Assembly: GCA_003427395.1 (NCBI GenBank)
Contig: BFEA01000335.1
Span: 511,531 to 543,619 of the forward strand
DNA: 32,089 nucleotides
From: Chara braunii
Taxonomy: Eukaryota; Streptophyta; Charophyceae; Charales; Characeae
Reading direction: 5' to 3'
Part shown: in pieces, positions 9,400-17,046 of the stretch
How the letters are laid out: every line of letters starts with the position of its first letter
Position numbering within the stretch: position 1 is the stretch's first letter
Notes under the pieces: model-generated
Database searches by the model: none
Told to the model about the DNA's origin: nothing
Seen by the model: the letters and a program-made list of their open reading frames with translations, nothing else
Translations under genes and position numbers: made by a program

Positions 9400-9469
9400 T
9401 TCAAAATAATGAATGAGAAATACTATCCTGAATCCTGACCACGTTGCTGCCAATATTGAGAGAGTCTGT

Positions 9470-9515
9470 TGTGTGTGGGTTTGTGTGTCTGTGTGTGTGT
9501 GTGTATGTGTGTGTA

Positions 9516-9571
<56 letters not shown>

Positions 9572-9611
9572 CTCTTATACACATCTAGATGTGTATAAGA
9601 GACAGGTGTAT

Positions 9612-9681
<70 letters not shown>
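9470..9681. repeat. (GT)n microsatellite interrupted by adapter sequence
   Basis: Long GT tract with occasional AT steps on both sides of the 9571-9605 Tn5 mosaic-end pair. Real tract length cannot be trusted because an artefact sits inside it. Confidence 0.95.
9571..9605. other. Two head-to-head Tn5 mosaic ends (Nextera adapter), likely artefact
   Basis: TCTCTTATACACATCT (9571-9586) is followed directly by AGATGTGTATAAGAGACAG (9587-9605). The second is the exact 19-bp hyperactive Tn5 mosaic end used in transposase-based libraries; the first is its reverse complement lacking the three outermost bases. Translations of this junction give [11 protein letters not shown]-like peptides, a known signature of adapter contamination in predicted proteins. 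It lies in a (GT)n tract, where assembly easily fails. Confidence 0.95.
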
Positions 9682-9686
<5 letters not shown>

Positions 9687-9765
9687 AGACAGAGAGAGGG
9701 GGGGGGACGAGCGGGGAGAAGAGAGAGGGGGGTAGAGAGCAAGAGGGCAGGGGAGAGAGAGAGAT
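9682..9765. repeat. Purine-rich (GA)n-like low-complexity tract
   Basis: GAGAGAG and G-runs continue the microsatellite on its right side. Confidence 0.8.
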
Positions 9766-10221
9766 GCACGAAGAATTGCAAACATACACCGTAAACTCAA
9801 ACACCAAAACGGTAAAACCGTATCCAAGAAAAATAGTAGCATTAAACTTCAGAACAAGTGCAAGGAACATGAGTGTCAACGATATACAAAAATGCAAATT
9901 GCAAATCATGCAGAAGCCCAAGTAGTCATGCACCGACCAGATAGCACATTGGAACCAAGAAACCATCTATACGAGAACGATACAGCAGAACCGTGAGTCA
10001 ATGTCCAAGCCTGTAGGCCACACCAACACACTAACCAATGCAGCTCTTCCAGAATGGCGACAGGCGCCCCGCTCTACTCTACTCTCTACATCCACGACAT
10101 CTACATATGGTGACCAGGACCCCTTTGCCTTGAAGACCAGCGTGCATGACGTCAACACCAATGCCGACCTCCTGTTGCACACCAGGTATGTACACAACTG
10201 TTCCCCACTCCTCCTCCTTCT
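9766..10221. other. Gene-free stretch, nothing recognised
   Basis: Mixed-composition sequence. Short open frames exist on both strands but none has a recognisable family motif or splice context. Confidence 0.4.
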
Positions 10222-10373
10222 TCACCCACTATGCGCCTCTCTCGCGAAGACCTCCTTCATCCGCATTACCCCTGGGCGCCCTGCAGCCCGACGATGGCCG
10301 CATGCAATCAGATGAAAAGAATCACCCACTATGTGCCTCTCTCCCGAAGACTTCCTTCGTCCACATTACCCCT
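10222..10373. repeat. 52-bp direct duplication, offset 100 bp
   Basis: TCACCCACTATGCGCCTCTC... at 10,222-10,273 recurs at 10,322-10,373 with about six substitutions, exactly 100 bp apart. It lies at the start of a GC-rich 189-residue frame (10,146-10,715) that I do not recognise and that is probably not coding. Confidence 0.8.
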
Positions 10374-11183
10374 TCACTGGGCCTGGCCAGGCTGGCCTGT
10401 GAAGCTTCCAGTAGCTTCCGGTTGGGCCCCAGTATCTGCGCCCAGGCCCATTACAGTTGGGGCCCAGACCTCTTGCAGTTGAACCTGCCCAAGGCCGACG
10501 TCCAGGCTCAAATACTGTACCGGTTTCCCATTGGCTCGCTCGGCCGCGACGATGACAATGCTGCTTTCCGATTTGCCAGCGACCAATACGTGATGTGTTG
10601 GCCTCTCCCTGCGTGTGCCCAGGGCCTAAACATTCCAGGCCCTGGGCTCAACTGCTTCAGTAGGAGTCTGGGCTCAGGCTGCACTCCAACCAACTGGCGT
10701 GCTGCAACCGTCTGATACCCACATTGTGAAATGTTGAATGAAGGGCCTCACATGGGTATTCTGGCCCGCCTTCACTTAGGGCGGGCACAAGGCTTGCCAG
10801 GGGCCACAGGCCAGAACATATGCATGTCGGCTAGGCCCCATTGAGGGCTCAATCCTCACACAAGTATTAACTTCAGAATAAGAATTATACAGGTAAAATT
10901 TTACAAATTAATGATGTGGCACTGTGGCCGCCAAACCAGGCTATTAGCAAACCAGATATATATTTTTCACTCCTTTTCGCTTTGCCCCCTCACATACTTA
11001 TGTGCTATATGTCACCATGCTCAACCTCTTTATGTTGATGTCCTATTGCATCCTATTTCGTGCTTCATAGGATTCTATTTCGGCCGCATCTTGGAAAGTT
11101 GCAATCTAGGTACTTATACATCATGATTCTCCTCAGTCTGCCCCTATTAGTGGTCCGATTATAGCGCATTCCATATTGTGATC

Positions 11184-11184
<1 letters not shown>
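10374..11184. other. Gene-free stretch with a GC-rich first half
   Basis: 10,374-10,860 is rich in GGGCC/GGCCC words, including the perfect hairpin GCCCGCC/GGCGGGC at 10,764-10,786. No family is recognised in any frame. 10,860-11,184 is AT-rich and shows nothing further. Confidence 0.4.
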
Positions 11185-11244
<60 letters not shown>

Positions 11245-11246
11245 AC
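11185..11246. repeat. (TC)n(AC)n compound microsatellite
   Basis: About 18 TC units followed directly by about 13 AC units. Confidence 0.97.
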
Positions 11247-11433
11247 TTCAGTTTTCTTCGCTTGTATAGGAGAAGTCGATTCATGATCTTATCATCATCT
11301 GTTGTTGTTTTCTTCTCATGATCAATTTGAGAAACAATTGATAAGATGACGTTTAAGCGTATTCTGTTCATATACCTGCATCAAGACCAATTCAAAAAAC
11401 GTTAGAAACAAGTATAAAAAGTTATAATAAATT

Positions 11434-11952
11434 GGGTATCTGGCCGGATAATCTGGTCGGATTATCTGGCCGGATGATGGGGGGGTAGGATCATTCGGAA
11501 ATCCGGATGATTAAAAAAAAAGCCAAAAAAAAAGCAAAAAAAAAGTAAAAAAAAAAGTGATATTGCGCATGCAAAATACGGTAGAAATATATTCCAATTT
11601 CATGAAAAGCTTGATAGGGCATTGAAGGGTTCAAAAGGGGTAAGATAGGGAATAAAGGGGTTTAGAGGGGGGATGCTTAATTCATTCTATAATTTTTTAT
11701 TTTAATATTATTTTCTTCTTCTGTTTTATTTTTTATCTTTATATCAGTTGAGATATCAAAGATGACCTCAAGCCAAATGTTGTTCGTATCATTCATCTGA
11801 ACAACATACGTTTTTTTCATATTTTTTTGATTTTTTTTTTTTTTGGTAAAAAAAAATATTTTGCGCAGGGCCGGATTTTCCATATCCGGAATTAATCCGG
11901 AAAATTCATCCGGATTGAAAATTCCGGATAAAATTGGTCTGCCGGATATCCG
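11434..11952. mobile_element. Non-coding foldback element with CCGGAT-rich ends
   Basis: The left end GGGTATCTGGCCGGAT and the inverse of the right end, CGGATATCCGGCAGAC, form an imperfect terminal inverted repeat. Both termini carry repeated CCGGAT/ATCCGG words (about 11,445-11,510 and 11,870-11,945). AAATT flanks both sides (11,429-11,433 and 11,953-11,957), a possible 5-bp target duplication. The interior is A- and T-run-rich with no coding capacity. Superfamily not assigned. Confidence 0.55.
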
Positions 11953-12067
11953 AAATTTTATCATAGATAAAAAGTATTATAAACATCTAACACAGACAAA
12001 ACCTGAAACAGATGCAATGTTTATTCCCCTGCAACAATCGAACAAATTGTTTTTATCAGTAGAGTGA

Positions 12068-12068
12068 C

Positions 12069-12117
<49 letters not shown>

Positions 12118-12126
12118 TGTTGGTTA

Positions 12127-12160
<34 letters not shown>
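12068..12160. repeat. (TTGA)n microsatellite
   Basis: About twelve TGAT units, a short break (TTTGTTGGTTAA), then about eight more. Apparent INQS-repeat frames are artefacts. Confidence 0.97.
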
Positions 12161-12161
<1 letters not shown>

Positions 12162-12450
12162 AAATAAATAAAAAATGGTGGGGGAGGTTGTCTTCCTCCT
12201 TGAAATAACGTTTATTGTTGCACTTTTCAATAACAGTGGAGAAGAGAATGCAAGATAATTACACAAGCATGGTCTAAGAGTAAAAGATGAGACCTTTTAC
12301 ATGCACTTTTGAAAAATCAACTCGCAAAGTTAAAAACTCACAACGGAATAAGTTTCCACAGATCCTTGAGTACAAGATGCGAAAAAACGCCCTCTGCTCT
12401 AGAGAGTGGAGCCGGGTAGACCGTGCAACCCCGCTGTGCCCGGCCTCGGA

Positions 12451-13114
12451 GTTCCCTGACCCATTTCCGCCCCACGGACTTTTGATGGTGGATTTGCAAC
12501 GGTATGGAGCAAAATAAACAAGGTTGCACAGGGGGTGTTGTTTGGGAGGTATGGGGTGGCAGTTATGGACAGACAGGGTTGGGGCAAGGAAGGTGTTTCA
12601 TGCAAGGGGAACAGTCATCATCAAGCATCATCAACGATCATGCTGACCGACATCTTCAGGGTAATGTTATGACACGGCCAACATGACTTGCTAATGGTGG
12701 CAAGAAAGGGGGGTCAAGCCTGCTGAGGAAGGTAGATCACGCGGCATGGAGGCTATAGAGGCGGATGCGCCGCACCCGCAGAGTTCCCGGCAACCAAGAC
12801 ACCCTGGAATGCAACCAGGGGACGCTCAAGAGAGACTGCTCTATTTGCTTCAGAGATTGGACAAGCGTGGGCCAGGGAATCCCGCAGAGTTCCCGACAAC
12901 CAAGGAATGTCATTGCGCTCAACCCCAGAGTTCCCGACAACCAAGGCACACGGGAATGCAATCAGGGGACATTGAAGAGAGACTACTATATTTGGTTCAG
13001 AGATTGGACAAGCGGGGGCGAGGGGATCCGGCTACGGCCACCTTCAGATTTTCCTGACCCTTCCTTTCCCATCAGCTGACTATGGTGGACATGCAATGGT
13101 ATGGAGCAGAGTAA
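12451..13114. repeat. Diverged segmental duplication with an internal 94-bp direct repeat
   Basis: 12,451-12,517 and 13,050-13,114 are diverged copies sharing CCTGACCC, ATGGTGGA and GGTATGGAGCA in order. Between them, a 94-bp unit starting CAGAGTTCCCG occurs at 12,779-12,872 and 12,926-13,019 (offset 147 bp), with a third partial start at 12,892. The unit contains CAGAGATTGGACAAGCG. An open frame of 103 residues crosses both units and duplicates a block containing RLLYLLQRLDKRG, but no family is recognised, and frames in other phases are also open. Confidence 0.75.
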
Positions 13115-13318
13115 GTAAGACAGCAGTCACGGTTTTATTTGGGTGCAACTGAGCTTTGGATCGGGGGATAGTTTGTTTCTCCGGCTGACCTTGTTATGGT
13201 AGAAAGGCAATGGTAAGGTCATTACATAGCCCTCATCTTTGGTTCACTATCATCATCATCATGACACAGACAACTAGCCTCAGAAGGGACGCTAGCATGT
13301 TACTGGTTTAGTTGGACT

Positions 13319-13402
13319 CGTTTTCCAGTAGTTGTAGCTCCCCACCACTAGACTGGAGCCCGTTTTCCAGCAGGTGTAACTCCCCACCAATAGACTGGAG
13401 CC
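13319..13402. repeat. 42-bp tandem duplication, two copies
   Basis: CGTTTTCCAG...GACTGGAGCC at 13,319-13,360 is followed directly by 13,361-13,402 with four substitutions. Confidence 0.9.
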
Positions 13403-13770
13403 CCCTGCAAGACAAGTAGGAGTGCGTGCTCTTATCATCACTCCTATCTGTCAAAGCGGGAGTCCAAAAAATAATTTCAAAAAAAAAAAAAAAAAGCTCA
13501 CCAGGAGCTCAGTGCATGATATTGTCAAGCAAACCAGATGGTTATCAGACAGTTTCGCATGTGCTTGGTTCCTGGCAGTCCCTACATTCAATCGTCATAC
13601 TTTGTCATTTATCCTCAAGTTGCTAATTCAGTCTCTCCTCTCTAATAAAGAAATTAGAAAAAAGATTCTTACGATTTTTCAGATCATTCCAAAGAGGAAA
13701 TAGTAACCAAACAGAATGCACAATAAGAGGAATAGCGTAAAGGAAAAAAACAAAAGATTGATTTGCTTAC
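13403..13770. other. Gene-free stretch
   Basis: Contains a run of about 15 A near 13,480-13,495. No coding family or further repeat recognised. Confidence 0.4.
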
Positions 13771-13919
13771 CTGAATGGCTTCTTATAACCGGCGAACCAC
13801 TTAAAGCGTTGCTTACAAATTGGCATGTTCGCCGATTTGAGTTCTTCATATACCCTCTGAGCTTACATTGTTTTTGCACCAATGTCCCACATGGTTCTTC
13901 CGAAAGTGGAAGAAATCAC
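13771..13919 (-). pseudogene. Possible exon of an unrecognised gene, with one in-frame stop
   Basis: On the minus strand a T-rich tract ending TGATACAG, a good acceptor, precedes position 13,919, and CATTCAG followed by GTAAGC, a good donor, ends at 13,771. The 149-bp interval reads in one frame as STFGRTMWDIGAKTM, a TAA stop at 13,865-13,863, then AQRVYEELKSANMPI and a basic/aromatic stretch KQRFKWFAGYKKPFR. AQRVYEELKSANMPI resembles the helix pair of a pentatricopeptide repeat, but this is a weak impression from 15 residues. The stop suggests a broken exon, or that the frame is chance. Partner exons were not found, apart from the similarly flanked segment at 14,797-15,141 on the same strand. 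Confidence 0.25.
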
Positions 13920-13978
13920 CTGTATCAAAAACAAAAATTAGATGCAAAAACAAAAAAATAAAAAAACTTAGAAAAGAA

Positions 13979-14171
13979 CTAGGCTACATGTCGGGCCGCC
14001 CGGGTCCCAGATGGTCAGTCCGTGGAAGGACCAAGGAAGGTCTCAGCAAAAAGAAATATTTGTAACAAAACCAAAAAATCCGAAAATGAACTATGTTATG
14101 CAGAAAAATTAACTGAACAGTTTTTGTCTCAGGGTCACATCGAAATTTTTTACCAACTTTAAAATTAATTT

Positions 14172-14210
<39 letters not shown>

Positions 14211-14253
14211 GCCAAGGCTGGGCAAGTGACCCTGGGTCACTCTGGTAGCCTAG
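13979..14253. mobile_element. Intact non-autonomous TIR transposon (CTAGG family) with 8-bp target duplication
   Basis: Begins CTAGGCTAC (13,979) and ends with the exact inverse GTAGCCTAG (14,245-14,253). The 8-bp word GAAAAGAA flanks it on both sides (13,971-13,978 and 14,254-14,261). Length 275 bp. Inside are the family core (ACTATGTTATGCAGAAAAAT, then TTTTTGTCTCAGGGTCA), a T-run of about 44 at 14,176-14,219, and no coding sequence. Eight-bp target duplications are typical of hAT and P elements, so it is probably a MITE mobilised by such a transposase; the superfamily is inference. Confidence 0.85.
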
Positions 14254-14331
14254 GAAAAGAATAATTAACATGTGGTATTAAATTTAAAAAAAAATTATGG
14301 GTGATTTTTTTTTTGAAAACAGAGTTGAACA

Positions 14332-14600
14332 CTAGGCTACCTACCAGGGCGCCTAGATGAGCCTGTTTTTCTGGTGCATGGTCCCATTAGCAGTCGGCTA
14401 CGAGTGTGGTCGATCCAGTGTGACACTGAGTGGCAGCAGCCTGACAGGTTCATTATGAATTTCAGGGCTGAGAAAACAGGAAAAAGGGAAGAAAAAAAAA
14501 AGACACAGACACCCACCTCCATTTTTTTTTTTTTACACTATGTTGTGTAGAAAAAATAAACTGAACACGTTTTGTCATGGCAACCGCAGACCCGGACCCA
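14332..14600. mobile_element. Probable degraded copy of the CTAGG transposon family
   Basis: CTAGGCTAC at 14,332-14,340 matches the family terminus, and GCGCCTAG at 14,349-14,356 looks like an opposite terminus. The core motif (ACTATGTTGTGTAGAAAAAA, then TAAACTGAACA and TTTTGTC) occurs at about 14,536-14,577. No target duplication found, so boundaries are uncertain. Confidence 0.4.
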
Positions 14601-14796
14601 GACAGGTCTCGACCGAGGCCCAAACATTTGTCTGGGCTTCTGCAACACACACACGCACTATGTATTGTCGTTGGTCTTTTATTCTTTGTACGTGTCTATA
14701 TGGCAGGTATTTCTCACCCGATGTTGATTGAAAATTCTTAATTTCTCACGTAAGCTTCCCGTCACAGTTTTTCATCAACCACAACAGGAAACTTAC

Positions 14797-15141
14797 CATT
14801 GCGGATGAACTACATTTTGATTCGGACAAACACCCAGACGCTCTGCCACTACTATGTCTACATGTTCGTTGGAGGGCGCCCGCCTGGTTCTACTTGAGGA
14901 TGGCGGGCAGCGATATCCGCAATTGATGTTGTTGGAGTTTGGTGCGGTAGTGGAGGGATTACATTGTGAGACTGATGAGGAGACGAAGTGTGAGAAGAAG
15001 CTTAGCTGTCTTACCTGCATAGGAGGTGAATGTCCTGCAACTGCATTCTCTTCAATGTTATTCAGGAGGGATGTGACACCAACCTTCATAGCCAGAGAGG
15101 TTGGGAGCATTGATTGATGTTGCATAAGAGGCTCATCAGCC
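14797..15141 (-). CDS. Possible 345-bp exon of an unrecognised gene
   Basis: On the minus strand a pyrimidine-rich acceptor (CTCTCTTGTACTGACACAG) precedes 15,141, and CGCAATG followed by GTAAGT, a strong donor, ends the segment at 14,797. The interval is open in one frame: ADEPLMQHQSMLPTSLAMKV, then TSLLNNIEENAVAGHSPP, a Ser/Asn/Thr/Pro-rich middle, and VDIVVAERLGVCPNQNV. No domain is recognised. An internal CAGGTAAG near 15,015 and a CATCAG near 14,972 could delimit an alternative, very short intron. The opposite strand also has an 87-residue frame here, so open-frame length alone is weak support; the paired splice signals are the main argument. Confidence 0.25.
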
Positions 15142-15435
15142 CTGTGTCAGTACAAGAGAGGGTGCATACATTGAGGTGGTGAAAAAGATAGCAGTCCATA
15201 TGAGGAGAGGGTATTGCCAACAATCCTCTCTCGCTTCTCAGTGTATTCTCCCTTGCTGATCTATCTATACTCTCTCTATGTTGGTTCGCTGACATGAAAC
15301 ATTTAGTAAAATTCGGAATTGCATTGTGGACTATTCTCTCCGCACTACGAGTAAACTTTATGACATTGATGATTGGCTTCCTATGCCAACCAGGTTCAAT
15401 TCAGAAAACTATGAGCGGAGTTAAGTCAAGAGTGG

Positions 15436-15564
15436 ATGGATGGATGGAGAGAGACAAGAAGGGGGAAAGAGAAAGAGAGCGAGAGAGCGATATAGATAGA
15501 TAGATAGATAGAGAGATAGAGAGATAGAGAGATAGAGAGATAGATAGATAGATAGATAGATAGC

Positions 15565-15634
<70 letters not shown>

Positions 15635-15672
15635 AAGAGAGAGAGAAAGAGAAAGAGAGAGGGAAGGAGGGA
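15436..15672. repeat. (GATA)n/(GA)n compound microsatellite
   Basis: GGATGGAT and GAGA-rich entry, then about 140 bp of GATA with GAGATA interruptions (15,489-15,624), then AGAGAGA. Ser/Leu/Tyr-Ile repeat frames on the minus strand are artefacts. Confidence 0.97.
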
Positions 15673-15897
15673 GGAAAACAGAAACAGACACACAGAGATA
15701 TGGACAAGGTTTCTGTGTCCTCTCTTTTATTGCCTCTGTATCCTGGCTCACCATGATCTCGCTTGGCAACGTTTCGAGCCTTGGAAATTTTGAAAATGTT
15801 TGAGTGACATTTTGTCGATCCTTATAAATGTTGAAAAATGTCATTCTGACATATTTGCGGCTTTTGTAATAATATGGCGATTTTTTTCTATAAAATC

Positions 15898-16144
15898 CTA
15901 GTTTACCAGCCAGGCTGCCCGAGTGCACCTTGTTTGTTCGAGCAGGAGGTCCCAGCAAAAGAAAAATAAAAATAAAAAATAAAAAAAATTGAAAATAAAC
16001 TATGTTATCCGGAAAACAAAATAAACAATTTTTTCCTTAAGGTCATATAAAAATTCTTTGGCAAATTTAATTAAAAAATAATACTATTTTAATTGTTATT
16101 TACCCCACTCAGGCTAGTGGGCCTGACCACTTCTGGTCGCCTAG
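15898..16144. mobile_element. Non-autonomous TIR transposon (CTAGG family) with 8-bp target duplication
   Basis: Starts CTAGTTTACCAG (15,898) and ends CTGGTCGCCTAG (16,144), inverse of CTAGGCGACCAG. ATAAAATC flanks both sides exactly (15,890-15,897 and 16,145-16,152). Length 247 bp. It shares with the 13,979 copy GTCCCAGCAAAA/GTCTCAGCAAAA near the left end, then ACTATGTTAT and the AAGGTCA core. Non-coding. Confidence 0.85.
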
Positions 16145-16152
16145 ATAAAATC

Positions 16153-16631
16153 CCAAATTCAATTATTTCTCAATTTATAATTTTGAAAAATCAGCTGAAG
16201 TTCTAAATTGGTATTTAAGATATTTAAAAATCCTAAATTAAAAAAGTTATGACATCTCTTACTCCCTTCCTACTTTTTCTTTTGAATTACTCTAAATCAT
16301 TCCCTCCCAGCTGCGTCAAGATGGGTAGTACGGAGTCCTTAAAGTTAGGAGTTAGAGGGGATTGGTTGCATACCTATACGACCTACAACTGGTGGCGGAG
16401 TAGTTAGTATTGTATTTTGACCTTGCTTTCATTGTTTAGAACTTGCTTTTGTTTGTTATTAGCTACACGATTCCCCCCCCGCCCGCCCCCACCCCAATTT
16501 TGCATACGGTTTAATAAGTTTTTTTTTAACTAAAAAAACAACGTTCGTATCTATTCTACTTTTTTTTTCCACCTGTTTAAAATATTCTTTTTTTCTCTAA
16601 CTTAGTTTACATTAGGATACAAAATGACAAT
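16153..16631. other. AT-rich gene-free stretch left of satellite 2
   Basis: Contains A/T runs and a C-rich tract near 16,476-16,494. No gene or repeat family recognised. Confidence 0.4.
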
Positions 16632-17046
16632 ACAACTCAATAAATCAAGAAAATCTAAAACTGTGTTTCGATAACGAAACACCGAATCTTAACGCGGATA
16701 TACATAGACAATATTACTAAGTAAATCACGCAAATCCTTAAGCGCATTATGTTAACAAAACACTGAATCTAGGCTCGGTTATGACACACTAGAAACACTA
16801 AGTAAAACCCGAAAACCCGAAGTGTGTTTTGGTAAAGAAACACCGAATCTAGGCTCAGATTAAACTTCGAAATATGATTCAGTAAAACCCGAAAACCCCG
16901 AAGTGTGTTATGGTAACGAAACACTGAATCTAGGCTCGGATTAAACCTCGAAATATGACTAAGTAAAACCCGAAAACCAAGAAGTGTGTTTCGGTAAAAA
17001 AACACCGAATCTAGGCTCAAATATAACACACTAGAAACACTAAGTA
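16632..17046 (-). repeat. Satellite family 2, left block, reverse orientation
   Basis: About five 81-bp units in reverse orientation; the first two are much decayed (from about 16,632), as expected at an array edge. The block ends at ...CACTAAGTA (17,046), where the orientation flips. Confidence 0.9.

Noticed and set aside
9248-9407. TTCAAAAT at 9248 and 9400 as a target duplication of the copy ending at 9399
   Set aside because: The sequence after the left word (TTGTCGAG) does not match the family terminus, so the match is probably chance in AT-rich DNA.
8560-9966. Cys/Val-, Thr/His- and Ser/Leu-rich frames
   Set aside because: Direct translations of (GT)n, (CA)n and (GA)n microsatellites, partly across the Tn5 adapter artefact.
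10146-10715. 189-residue frame in a GC-rich stretch
   Set aside because: No motif, Pro/Ser/Leu-biased composition, contains the 52-bp duplication, and other frames are open too. Not supported as a gene.
14854-15117. 87-residue frame on the plus strand
   Set aside because: It overlaps the minus-strand segment with paired splice signals and has no recognised motif or start context.
15401-15958. 185-residue Ser/Leu/Tyr-Ile repeat frame on the minus strand
   Set aside because: Translation of the (GATA)n/(GA)n microsatellite; the flanking parts show no recognisable domain.
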